A stretch of 6,816 bases of DNA from Ignavibacteria bacterium UBA4661 (GCA_002405405.1 DHLT01000130.1:1-6816), one strand, 5' to 3'. Shown: positions 1-6,816, counted from the stretch's first letter. Notes: generated by a model not told the origin, from the letters alone. Program-made: numbers and translations.

Positions 1-1
1 G

Positions 2-973
2 AATGCTTTCTCCGAAGGTAATCTTGCCGTACGCTTGCCGCATTCTCAGAATCCTGACATCCAGCGCCTTTTTACCGGATTCAACCATGCACTTGACAAT
101 ATTTGCTTAATGATTGCTAACATTAAATCCAGTATTCTTTCTACTGTTGATACTGCCCGCGATATTTCCAATACAATGGCAAATATGTCGGAAAATTTAA
201 CCTTGCAAACGGCACAGGTTGCCAAGGTTGCCCAGTCGGTTAGCAGCATTGCAGAAGATATTGCCTCCGGCACTCAGACTATTGCACAAGCAGAAGAAAG
301 AGCTGTAGCGACAGGTACCATAGCAAAAACTGGTGAACGTGTCATTCAGGAAACCATTCAAAGCATCCAAAATATTGTACAGAGCGTGGAAGAATCCTCG
401 AGTTCAATTCAAGTCTTACGAACACGTACAGAAGCAATTAACGAAGTAATTCGAGTCATTCAAGAAATTGCCGATCAAACCAACTTATTGGCTCTGAATG
501 CGGCTATTGAGGCTGCTCGTGCCGGCGAATCAGGTCGGGGTTTTGCGGTCGTTGCCGATGAAGTCCGTAAACTCGCCGAAAAGACAACCAAAGCAACCAA
601 AGAAATTGTTGGCATGATTGCCCAACTCCATCAAGACACAGCAAAGGTGGTTACCTCAACGCAAGTCAGTACAACATATGCAGCTACAGGAAAAGAACTC
701 GCAGGCAAAGCCGATAATGCACTCCATACCATTATTGACAACATTGCTGTATTGGGTACTATTATGAATCAACTCGGCGATATCAGCAGACGGCAATTAC
801 ACAGTGGTCGCGTCATACACGATAACCTCAACGACATGAACAGTATGGCACAAGAATCGACTATTGCGTCCTCGATTATGATTCAAGCATCGCATCATTT
901 ACGCGACCTTACAGGCGACCTCGAAACGATGGTGGAGCAGTTTATTATCCCTGACTCGATTATTCAATCCTAA
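2..973 (+). CDS. Methyl-accepting chemotaxis protein, C-terminal part (5' end outside window)
   Basis: This is the cytoplasmic signalling end of a chemoreceptor, which would control a CheA/CheW kinase complex at the membrane. The frame is open to the left edge, so 323 residues are visible and the sensor and membrane segments lie outside the window. A TTG at 35 is an in-frame leucine, not a real start: the 11 codons before it read as HAMP sequence (EGNLAVRLP), followed by the second HAMP helix ([13 protein letters not shown]). The usual Asp-Glu of HAMP is not conserved here (PDIQRL). A long helical arm follows, then the near-invariant hairpin tip [18 protein letters not shown] and [16 protein letters not shown] (about 480-590), which contacts CheA/CheW, and then the returning arm. 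Gln/Glu pairs that could be methylation sites occur in both arms. The C-terminus (PDSIIQS) lacks a CheR-tethering NWETF-type pentapeptide. No che genes are visible next to it. The ligand cannot be judged from this part. Confidence 0.95.
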   Translation, partial: NAFSEGNLAVRLPHSQNPDIQRLFTGFNHALDNICLMIANIKSSILSTVDTARDISNTMANMSENLTLQTAQVAKVAQSVSSIAEDIASGTQTIAQAEERAVATGTIAKTGERVIQETIQSIQNIVQSVEESSSSIQVLRTRTEAINEVIRVIQEIADQTNLLALNAAIEAARAGESGRGFAVVADEVRKLAEKTTKATKEIVGMIAQLHQDTAKVVTSTQVSTTYAATGKELAGKADNALHTIIDNIAVLGTIMNQLGDISRRQLHSGRVIHDNLNDMNSMAQESTIASSIMIQASHHLRDLTGDLETMVEQFIIPDSIIQS

Positions 974-1180
974 TCGTATTCTCTACATCTGCATCACGTT
1001 TATAAAGAATTTCCATCTTACTCTTCAACTCTTCTTTTTACCTTAATCTTTCGCTGTTTTCTGACAAATTGAGCAGAGATTACACTATTGCACAAGAGCA
1101 AAAACAGTATCTTTATGCTTAGTTTGTATTAGACACAATAAGTACACACTGCTTCTTTCTATCTTTATCTCTTCGTAATC
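974..1180. other. Intergenic region between chemoreceptor and carboxylase genes
   Basis: This 207-bp gap is AT-rich, with no credible ORF and no hairpin followed by a T-run, so no intrinsic terminator can be called for the chemoreceptor gene. It probably holds the promoter of the carboxylase-cyclase unit. Weak candidates only: TATAAA at 1001-1006 without a good -35, and TTAGTTTG at 1119-1126, which is one mismatch from the TAnnTTTG -7 element of Bacteroidota. The last 30 bp before the ATG at 1181 are almost purely pyrimidine (TTCTTTCTATC type) and contain no Shine-Dalgarno sequence. Confidence 0.5.
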
Positions 1181-2734
1181 ATGTCCATACTCCAAGAACG
1201 TTTTGAGCAACTCCATGCACTTCGCGAACAAGCACAAGTAGGTGGTGGAAAAGACCGTATTGCCCAACAGCACAAACGTGGCAAAATGACTGCCCGCGAG
1301 AGATTAGACATTCTCCTTGATGAAGGTTCATTTGTTGAAATTGACATGTTTGTACGCCATCATACGACAGGATTTGGTTTAGAAAACAATCGCCCACTTG
1401 GCGATGGTGTCGTAACAGGTACGGGTACAATTGATGGACGAACAGTCTGTGTCTTTTCACAAGATTTTACTGTGTATGGCGGATCACTTTCGCATGCTTA
1501 TGCTCAAAAAATTTGCAAAATCATGGATTTGGCAATAAAAATCGGTGCACCTGTTATCGGTTTAAATGACTCAGGCGGTGCACGGATTCAAGAGGGTGTA
1601 ATGTCGCTCGGCGGCTATGCCGATATTTTCTTACGCAACACGATGGCAAGCGGCGTCATCCCTCAAATCTCTGTTATTTTGGGTCCATGTGCAGGCGGTG
1701 CTGTGTACTCTCCGGCAATTACCGATTACATTTTCATGGTACGTGGTACGTCGTACATGTTTGTTACCGGACCTAATGTTGTAAAAACAGTAACACACGA
1801 AGAAGTGACGTTTGATGAACTTGGCGGTGCCGATACCCATGCCGGCAAATCCGGTGTAGCACACTTTGCTTTCGACAACGAAGTTGAATGTTTGATGCAA
1901 GTGCGTAAAATGATGCGGTACATTCCCTCCAACAATCGCGATGTGCTTCATCGCATTCCAACCAGTGACTCCCCTACGCGGTCTTGCCTGAAACTAGATA
2001 CTATCGTTCCTGATAGTGCCAATAAACCCTACGACATCAAAGATGTCATTCGTGAAGTCATGGATGAAGCTGACTTCTTCGAGGTTCATGCAGACTATGC
2101 ATCAAATCTTGTTGTAGGTTTTGCTACATTGGACGGTCGCCCGGTGGGTATTGTTGCCAACCAACCTGCATCACTCGCGGGAGTGCTCGACCTCAATGCT
2201 TCGATTAAAGGGGCGCGCTTTGTTCGTTTTTGCGATGCGTTCAATATCCCATTAGTTGTATTTGAAGATGTTCCCGGTTTTTTACCCGGCACTGACCAAG
2301 AATGGCGTGGCATCATTCGTCATGGTGCAAAACTCCTCTATGCCTTCTGCGAGGCAACCGTTCCGAAAGTTACTGTCATCACTCGCAAAGCATACGGCGG
2401 TGCTTATGACGTGATGAATTCCAAACATTTTCGAGGCGACTTTGTTTTTGCTTGGCCATCTGCTGAAATTGCCGTGATGGGTGCAAAGGGCGCAGTGGAG
2501 ATTCTCTACCGTGATGACATCAAAAAATCTGCCGATCCCGCAAGTGCACAATTACAATACGAGGCAGAGTATAATCAACGCTTTGCTAATCCGTACAACG
2601 CAGCAGAATACGGCTATATTGACGATGTCATTCTACCGCGCGATACTCGTAAACGACTGATTCATGCACTTCATGTCCTCGAAACAAAGGTTGATTCCAA
2701 TCCCAAGAAAAAGCATGGGAATATCCCTTTGTAA
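1181..2734 (+). CDS. pccB: Acyl-CoA carboxylase carboxyltransferase (beta) subunit, propionyl-CoA carboxylase type
   Basis: The product moves the carboxyl group from carboxybiotin to an acyl-CoA, most likely propionyl-CoA to (S)-methylmalonyl-CoA, in the cytosol. It is 517 residues, normal for the family, and opens with the standard N-terminus ([23 protein letters not shown], residues 21-43, with a usual ATG at 1181). The two crotonase-like halves are complete. The N-half oxyanion motif [12 protein letters not shown] lies at 168-179 (Gly172-Gly173). The C-half motif AYGGAYDVM lies at 404-412 (Gly407-Ala408), followed by [19 protein letters not shown]. Asp410 matches the residue (Asp422 in Streptomyces coelicolor PccB) known to influence acyl-CoA choice; acetyl-CoA-type enzymes can carry Ile. 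This supports propionyl-CoA but does not prove it. The biotin carboxylase/BCCP alpha subunit it needs is not in the window, nor are methylmalonyl-CoA epimerase or mutase. The TAA stop is followed after 7 bp by the cyclase gene, so the two are probably co-transcribed. A methylmalonyl-CoA decarboxylase alpha subunit is a related alternative. Confidence 0.93.
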   Translation: MSILQERFEQLHALREQAQVGGGKDRIAQQHKRGKMTARERLDILLDEGSFVEIDMFVRHHTTGFGLENNRPLGDGVVTGTGTIDGRTVCVFSQDFTVYGGSLSHAYAQKICKIMDLAIKIGAPVIGLNDSGGARIQEGVMSLGGYADIFLRNTMASGVIPQISVILGPCAGGAVYSPAITDYIFMVRGTSYMFVTGPNVVKTVTHEEVTFDELGGADTHAGKSGVAHFAFDNEVECLMQVRKMMRYIPSNNRDVLHRIPTSDSPTRSCLKLDTIVPDSANKPYDIKDVIREVMDEADFFEVHADYASNLVVGFATLDGRPVGIVANQPASLAGVLDLNASIKGARFVRFCDAFNIPLVVFEDVPGFLPGTDQEWRGIIRHGAKLLYAFCEATVPKVTVITRKAYGGAYDVMNSKHFRGDFVFAWPSAEIAVMGAKGAVEILYRDDIKKSADPASAQLQYEAEYNQRFANPYNAAEYGYIDDVILPRDTRKRLIHALHVLETKVDSNPKKKHGNIPL

Positions 2735-2741
2735 GTAGATC

Positions 2742-4334
2742 ATGCTCTATGCTGCGTGGAGTATTTTGTGCAGCGTATTCATCAAAACAATACCTATGGC
2801 ATCACAGACATCACAAGAAGATTTTTTCCGTCGAACTCGGTGGGTAGAAAATCTTCATTTAGGTCCCATTCCTGAAGAATATCGCTACGACTATGCCCGT
2901 GCAATGTTCACTGAGAGTTTTCGGCGAATGGTGACCGGCTTCAAAGTAGCAACCATTGTTATGGGTGTACTTATTCTTTTGATCGATATACTCGAAATTG
3001 TACCTATATCTTCTGTCTATACAACCACCGCTGTCAGTGTCCATCTATCACTTTTTGGCATTCTACTACTTGGTTATGTGATCGGTCGGCGTATCGACCC
3101 CGATGCACCCGATACAAAAATTTCGACCCTGATGATTTGGGGAAGTGTCTTTCGTAGTGCGGTTACAATTGCTATGTATTTCTTGCTCTATTTTATCGGA
3201 CTAAGCGGTGGTAGTATTATTGGCGCCTATGCTGTATTTCTCGCGCTTATCACTGCAGGACTATATACAGATTTGAATTATGCCCTTGTGCTTGCTCTCC
3301 TGAACGCTATTGCTTATACAGGCGTAGTAGTTGCTTCAGTGAGTAATATGGGACATGCTATAGAAGAATTAATCCCCGGCTATGCTCTGCTCTTGATTGC
3401 AGTATCCTCATCCGACATCTTGCTTCGCGGGATGCAAAATGAATACGCTGCACGAAAACAAGTGGAAAAAGAGCGTGAAAAAGCACAGGAACTCAATCAT
3501 CAACTTGGTGATGCGAATGAAGAAATCCAACGCCAATTGGATATGCTGAATTCGCAAGCTCAAGAAATCGAACTTTCCAATACTACACTTCAGCAGAAAG
3601 CATTGGAATTAGAGCAAGAACGCAATATGCTTGAGCGCGCCAATCAAGAACTCGATATTGAGCGCGACAAAGCTGATGGCTTATTGTTAAATATCCTTCC
3701 GCAAGAAATTGCTACCCGATTAAAATCGGGCGAACAACGTATTGCTGAACGCTTTGACTGTGTGTCTGTCATGTTTGCAGATATTGTCGGGTTTACGCCG
3801 ATTGCTAACAGTAAAACACCTGAAGAGTTGGTCCATCTCCTCGATCAAATTTTCTCCATCTTTGATCGTATAGCCGGTGAACATGGCTTAGAAAAAATCA
3901 AAACTATTGGCGATGCTTATATGGTGGTTGGTGGCTTACCAACACCCCGCGAAGATCATGCGTATCGTACAGCACAAGCTGCACTTGCTATGCTGGAGGC
4001 AATGGCACCTTTTGCTCCTCTTATTCGTTTGCGCATTGGCATTCATGCAGGGCAGGTTGTTGCCGGTGTCATCGGCAAGAAAAAATTCGCCTATGACCTA
4101 TGGGGCGATGCCGTCAACGTAGCTTCAAGGATGGAGTCGCACGGTGCACCGGGGCATGTGCATATCTCGCATGAGTTTTTTGAAGCACTCCGCCCCCATG
4201 CTCCGATGGCAGATATTGAACCTCGCGGCGACATTGAAATTAAAGGTAAGGGTATCATGGCAACATACTTTCTGCATTCACTTGCCATGACAGACGAGCA
4301 TATTTCAGACATTTTTTGTAATATTCAATCATAG
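2742..4334 (+). CDS. Six-transmembrane class III adenylate cyclase
   Basis: An inner-membrane enzyme predicted to make cAMP from ATP as a homodimer. Up to 530 residues. About six hydrophobic helices are visible (roughly 68-88, 98-116, 130-153, 157-176, 179-200, 209-228). A charged coiled coil follows (about 232-315), then the NILPQEIATRLKSGE entry motif and the cyclase domain (about 335-512). All active-site residues can be read: metal-binding Asp347 (FADIVGFT) and Asp391 (GDAYM); adenine-selecting Lys387 (KTIGD) and Asp452 (YDLWG); transition-state Asn459 and Arg463 (NVASR). Their spacing matches, as I recall it, Mycobacterium tuberculosis Rv1625c, which is also a 6-TM cyclase. Lys/Asp instead of Glu/Cys argues for ATP over GTP. 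The stop is TAG. Start choice: the ATG at 2742 lies 7 bp after pccB, but the ATG at 2796 (Met19) begins a more typical cytosolic N-terminus (MASQTSQEDFFRRTRW), and residues 1-18 may be untranslated. Neither has a Shine-Dalgarno. The signal sensed by the membrane domain is unknown. Confidence 0.93.
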   Translation: MLYAAWSILCSVFIKTIPMASQTSQEDFFRRTRWVENLHLGPIPEEYRYDYARAMFTESFRRMVTGFKVATIVMGVLILLIDILEIVPISSVYTTTAVSVHLSLFGILLLGYVIGRRIDPDAPDTKISTLMIWGSVFRSAVTIAMYFLLYFIGLSGGSIIGAYAVFLALITAGLYTDLNYALVLALLNAIAYTGVVVASVSNMGHAIEELIPGYALLLIAVSSSDILLRGMQNEYAARKQVEKEREKAQELNHQLGDANEEIQRQLDMLNSQAQEIELSNTTLQQKALELEQERNMLERANQELDIERDKADGLLLNILPQEIATRLKSGEQRIAERFDCVSVMFADIVGFTPIANSKTPEELVHLLDQIFSIFDRIAGEHGLEKIKTIGDAYMVVGGLPTPREDHAYRTAQAALAMLEAMAPFAPLIRLRIGIHAGQVVAGVIGKKKFAYDLWGDAVNVASRMESHGAPGHVHISHEFFEALRPHAPMADIEPRGDIEIKGKGIMATYFLHSLAMTDEHISDIFCNIQS

Positions 4335-4575
4335 TGGAACATGTAGGTATACAGGTGTATTGTCCGTGCTTGTGTAGTCTGATACTCTCCATGACTCTCG
4401 TTTGGCATAATACTTTTTATTCCTCGCAGCGCATATTGTGCGTATGTTTGTTGAGCGATTTTTATATACTGCTTTGTAATTGGTATTGCTATATCTTCTT
4501 TCCATATCCTCTGCGCAAGTATTCTGTATCACCTCTGGATCGCAACACCTCCATAGGCGACACTACTATCGTCGT
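4335..4575. other. Poorly coding gap and ambiguous leader before the sensor kinase gene
   Basis: At least 145 bp (4335-4479) is non-coding, and the stretch up to 4575 is only doubtfully translated. An in-frame TAA at 4477-4479 bounds the kinase frame upstream. The stretch is T-rich and Cys/Tyr/Leu-rich in every frame, unlike the genes around it. No clear terminator follows the cyclase stop. One weak promoter hint is an extended -10-like TGGCATAAT at 4403-4411, which has no matching -35. A short dyad, CGCA-N5-TGCG, lies around 4430-4442. Confidence 0.4.
4403..4411 (+). promoter_or_regulatory. Possible extended -10 promoter element upstream of the kinase gene
   Basis: TGGCATAAT matches the extended -10 consensus (TGn-TATAAT) with one mismatch and sits in the non-coding gap after the cyclase. 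No -35 hexamer is found at 16-18 bp spacing, and the sigma-factor preference of this organism is unknown, so this is only a hint. Confidence 0.18.
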
Positions 4576-6804
4576 ACGATCAAAGGTCGTTGCATTAATC
4601 TTATTGCGTTATGTTTCTTCTTGTGGGCGACAGCTCAAACACTATTTGCCCAGCAAGCCAAGCAAGCAACTCGTACAGACAGTCTCAAGCATGCACTGCA
4701 ATCATACATCATGACTGGTCCTGTCTCACAACGTGATACCGCTCTCATTCGATTACTGACACGATATGCTGAAGAAATCATTTATGTAAACTCTGACGAA
4801 GCACTTACCCATACTCGCAAAGCCAATGAGATGGCACACCAAATTACCGACTATCGGGGGATCTGTGACGCTCTGCACATACAGGGTATCTATCATGAAG
4901 TTAAAGGACAATTTGATTCTGCATTGACATATAATCGACGTGCTGAAACTGCCGCACGGAAAATCAATTACATCGCAGGCATTGCAAAAACAACACGATC
5001 AACCGGTGTGGTATATTTCTACCAAGGCAAATACGATGATGCTCTTGAACAGTATCGCTCTGCATTACAACTCGACGAGCAACTTGCCAGCATTGACGGA
5101 CAAGCAAAAAGCCTTTCCAATATTGGCACCATCTATGGCGTACAACAACAGTATGATATGGCTCTCGTGTACTTCAAAAAAGCATTGATCTTTGATGAGC
5201 AAACATCCGACAAGCGAGGCATTTCATATACGCTTAACAATATCGGCAATGCTTATATGCTGAGGAAGCAATATGACTCTGCCCTACCATACTTCCAACG
5301 TAGCAGGGAATTGCGCGCCGAGGTCGGCGATAAACGAGGGCTAGGTAATTCGCTAAATAGTATTGGCACCATCTATCGTGAAACGGGCAACTATGCCGAA
5401 GCATTTTCTATGTACGAAAAGGCATTGGCACTGCGTGTCGAAGCCGGGGATAAACGAGGCATTGCGAATGTTAATAACAATATAGCTCGCCTTTATCAGA
5501 TACAACGTCATTATGATCAGGCACGTGAGTATGCGTCTAAAGCTCTCTTTGTTGCTCGCGCAATCAGCGCACGACCTGAAATGCAAATCGCCTATCTTAC
5601 CCTTGCCGACTCTCATCAGTCTGAAGGGAAAACTGATTCTTCCTATTTTTACTTTCGCAAACATGCTGCACTGAAAGATTCTTTATCCGTATCAGAAAAT
5701 CTTGACAAGTATACCAAACTGCGTTCGCAATATGATACCGAAAAACAACGTCGTCAAATCGAAGTACTAGAAAAAGAAAAATTCGCACAAGCACTTGAGC
5801 TTGAACGCCAAAATGCCGAACTTTTATTACAACAAGCGAAAGCAGAAAGTGGCGAGCAAGCACTTATTCTTGCCAATACTCAACGAGATGTATCGCGATT
5901 ACAGCTTCTTAAACAACAAGCAGATCTTGAAAAATCGCGACAGCAGGAAAGAGAGCGTACTCAACAGCTTGCGCTTCAAGCTCTTGAATTAGAACGCCAA
6001 ACACTCTCTCGTAATCTTTTAATCACCGGAAGTTTTGTTTTACTGTTAATTGTTGGTGGAATTGCGTATCGATTTCGCCTTAAACATCAGTCAGAAGCAC
6101 GATTGCGCGAGACGAATATAAAACTACACGAAGCCAATGAGGAGATACAACGTCAGATGCTCATCCAAGATGCTCAATCGCGTGAGATTGAACTTGCTAA
6201 CGCGCTATTGCAAGAAAAAAATGAGCAGCTCAAACATATCAATCTTGAAAAAAATGAATTTCTAGGCATTGTCGCACATGACCTTAAGAATCCTCTCACT
6301 TCGATATCGCTGACTTCGGAAACATTGTGGATGAATCTGCAGAAAGCACCAATATTGCCTCAACAAAAAGAAAAGTTCGGACTACAATTGCAAAGCATTG
6401 CCAATCAAGCTGAACGAATGACAACGATTATTACACAACTTCTTGATGTCAATCGCATCGAAACAAAAGGCTTCCAACTTTTTCTTCAACCCATTAATCC
6501 ACAAGATATTTTCCATCAAGCCATCGCAGATTACCATGATTCTGCTCGTGCAAAGGGCATTACCCTGTGTACAGAAATTCCTCCTGATCTACAGGCAGAA
6601 CCTGAGAGTGCCTTTGTTATTGCCGATATTCTCTTGCTTACAGAGATTTGCTCTAATCTTCTTTCTAATGCAGTTAAATATTCACCTCACCATACAACAG
6701 TTACCCTACGACTCAGAGCATTGACTGAGACTGTTCGCATAGAAATTGCCGACCAAGGTCAAGGATTAACTGAAGATGACAAACACAAACTCTTTGGTAA
6801 ATAA
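4480..6804 (+). CDS. TPR-containing membrane sensor histidine kinase, ATPase domain cut short by a stop
   Basis: A predicted two-component sensor with a large periplasmic TPR domain. Order, in residues counted from TTG 4480: signal peptide about 33-57 (cut after LFA, before QQAKQ), seven TPRs (127-400), coiled coil (about 405-510), one membrane helix (about 511-530), second coiled coil (535-592), HisKA with phospho-acceptor His600 (VAHDLKNPLT), and HATPase_c with N box Asn726/Asn730 (SNLLSNAVKYSP) and G1 box Asp758-x-Gly760-x-Gly762. The frame then stops after LFGK. The F box and the G2 (GLGL) lobe are absent, and the same frame resumes as Ala-Arg-Leu-Ser, so I suspect a nonsense mutation or sequence error. 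Without G2 the kinase should bind ATP poorly. The 5' end is also odd: only TTG codons at 4480 and 4486 are standard starts, far upstream of the signal peptide. No response regulator is visible in the window, although its gene could lie downstream. Architecture is certain; an intact, working gene is not. Confidence 0.85.
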   Translation: MVLLYLLSISSAQVFCITSGSQHLHRRHYYRRTIKGRCINLIALCFFLWATAQTLFAQQAKQATRTDSLKHALQSYIMTGPVSQRDTALIRLLTRYAEEIIYVNSDEALTHTRKANEMAHQITDYRGICDALHIQGIYHEVKGQFDSALTYNRRAETAARKINYIAGIAKTTRSTGVVYFYQGKYDDALEQYRSALQLDEQLASIDGQAKSLSNIGTIYGVQQQYDMALVYFKKALIFDEQTSDKRGISYTLNNIGNAYMLRKQYDSALPYFQRSRELRAEVGDKRGLGNSLNSIGTIYRETGNYAEAFSMYEKALALRVEAGDKRGIANVNNNIARLYQIQRHYDQAREYASKALFVARAISARPEMQIAYLTLADSHQSEGKTDSSYFYFRKHAALKDSLSVSENLDKYTKLRSQYDTEKQRRQIEVLEKEKFAQALELERQNAELLLQQAKAESGEQALILANTQRDVSRLQLLKQQADLEKSRQQERERTQQLALQALELERQTLSRNLLITGSFVLLLIVGGIAYRFRLKHQSEARLRETNIKLHEANEEIQRQMLIQDAQSREIELANALLQEKNEQLKHINLEKNEFLGIVAHDLKNPLTSISLTSETLWMNLQKAPILPQQKEKFGLQLQSIANQAERMTTIITQLLDVNRIETKGFQLFLQPINPQDIFHQAIADYHDSARAKGITLCTEIPPDLQAEPESAFVIADILLLTEICSNLLSNAVKYSPHHTTVTLRLRALTETVRIEIADQGQGLTEDDKHKLFGK
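4576..4650 (+). other. Signal peptide of the kinase, beginning at an ACG codon
   Basis: Read from the ACG at 4576, the frame gives a model 25-residue secretion signal. It has a short basic n-region (x-I-K-G-R), a hydrophobic core (CINLIALCFFLW) and a c-region ending TLFA before QQAKQ. ACG is one transition away from ATG. Translation from TTG 4480 would instead put 32 extra residues, rich in His/Arg at the end, in front of it. I infer that 4576 is the ancestral start position. Confidence 0.55.
4858..5679 (+). repeat. Seven tandem TPR units, 40 residues (120 bp) each
   Basis: Units begin at residues 127, 167, 207, 247, 287, 327 and about 367 of the kinase frame, an exact 40-residue step for the first six. 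Each shows the helix A pattern (N-I-G-x-x-Y) and the helix B pattern (Y-D-x-A-L-x-Y-F/Y-x-K-A-L), typical of the longer TPR_12-like type. Units 4-6 are each preceded by (S/G)DKRG. DNA similarity remains: a 16-bp exact match (tattggcaccatctat) at 5121-5136 and 5361-5376, exactly 240 bp apart, and gataaacgagg at 5329-5339 and 5449-5459, exactly 120 bp apart. The last unit is degenerate. It lies after the signal peptide and before the membrane helix, so it should face the periplasm and bind a protein or peptide partner. Confidence 0.85.
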
Positions 6805-6816
6805 GCGCGACTTTCA
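6802..6816 (+). other. In-frame TAA inside the kinase ATPase domain, with the family sequence resuming after it
   Basis: The codons read LFGK, then TAA, then GCG CGA CTT TCA (Ala-Arg-Leu-Ser) to the window end. Kinases of this style usually read LFGKFARLS here, leading to the G2 box. The stop therefore sits exactly where a Phe (or Leu) codon is expected, with no frame change. TTA to TAA would need one substitution; TTT or TTC to TAA would need two. Confidence 0.65.

Noticed and set aside
35..37. TTG at 35 as the start of the chemoreceptor gene
   Set aside because: The frame is open upstream and the codons before it encode HAMP-like sequence, so this TTG is an internal leucine of a gene cut by the window edge.
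1085..2551. Several minus-strand open frames of 60-106 codons across the pccB region
   Set aside because: They are antisense to a complete, well conserved carboxyltransferase and show no domain-like sequence.
3715..3730. Inverted repeat CCCGATT-aa-AATCGGG
   Set aside because: It lies inside conserved cyclase coding sequence (around ATRLKSGEQ) with no T-run after it, so a terminator or operator role is not supported.
961..4330. TATTCAATC at the ends of both the chemoreceptor (961-969) and the cyclase (4322-4330), giving similar IQS C-termini
   Set aside because: A 9-bp match with different flanks is probably coincidence. No other sign of a repeat or attachment site.
1181..4334. Idea that the cyclase senses bicarbonate used by the neighbouring carboxylase
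   Set aside because: Bicarbonate-responsive class IIIb cyclases typically carry Thr where this enzyme has Asp452, so the residue points to class IIIa and does not support the idea.
4430..4442. Short dyad CGCA-N5-TGCG in the gap before the kinase
   Set aside because: Four base pairs per arm is within chance expectation and it matches no operator I know.
4334..4714. A GTG-initiated plus-strand ORF of 126 codons overlapping the cyclase stop and the kinase 5' end
   Set aside because: The translation is Cys/Tyr/Leu-rich with no recognisable domain, and from 4576 it overlaps the clear signal peptide and mature kinase frame. It looks like a chance open frame.
1..6816. Search for tRNA/rRNA genes, CRISPR arrays, insertion sequences and intrinsic terminators
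   Set aside because: None seen: no transposase motifs, terminal inverted repeats, regularly spaced short repeats other than the coding TPR array, or GC-rich hairpins with T-runs.

Overview
The window carries four plus-strand genes of a free-living, Gram-negative-type bacterium. Base composition looks moderate (mid-40s percent GC by eye), and none of the start codons has a convincing Shine-Dalgarno sequence. The third and fourth genes have styles familiar from the Bacteroidota/Chlorobiota group: a TPR-transmembrane histidine kinase and a multi-membrane class III cyclase, joined by 'NEEIQRQ' signalling helices. My best guess is a Chlorobiota/Kapabacteria-like or Bacteroidota lineage. This is an inference from protein style, not a proven placement.

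Layout. Positions 2-973 hold the C-terminal part of a methyl-accepting chemotaxis protein, cut by the window's left edge inside its HAMP domain. A 207-bp non-coding gap follows. Positions 1181-2734 encode a complete biotin-dependent acyl-CoA carboxylase carboxyltransferase (beta) subunit, most like propionyl-CoA carboxylase PccB. After only 7 bp (61 bp if the second ATG is used), positions 2742-4334 encode a six-transmembrane class III cyclase with the complete adenylate cyclase active-site set. A poorly coding stretch of about 150-240 bp follows. From about 4480 or 4576 to 6804 runs a hybrid-topology sensor: signal peptide, seven TPRs, coiled coil, one transmembrane helix, second coiled coil, HisKA and part of HATPase_c.

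The fourth gene is the most unusual part. Its reading frame is closed by a TAA at 6802-6804, directly after the 'LFGK' that follows the G1 box of the ATPase domain. The same frame resumes as Ala-Arg-Leu-Ser, which is what the family normally has there. Its natural signal peptide starts at an ACG (4576), where ATG would be expected. Either this kinase gene is decaying, or the sequence has errors, or it uses unusual initiation and yields a product without the G2 box.

How the genes work together. Three of the four are signal transducers (chemoreceptor, cAMP synthesis, sensor kinase). The cyclase and the kinase share an ungapped signalling-helix linker (19 of 35 residues identical). The carboxylase subunit and the cyclase are probably co-transcribed. 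The kinase has its own upstream gap and may be separately transcribed. No RNA gene, mobile element, CRISPR array or strong terminator was seen.
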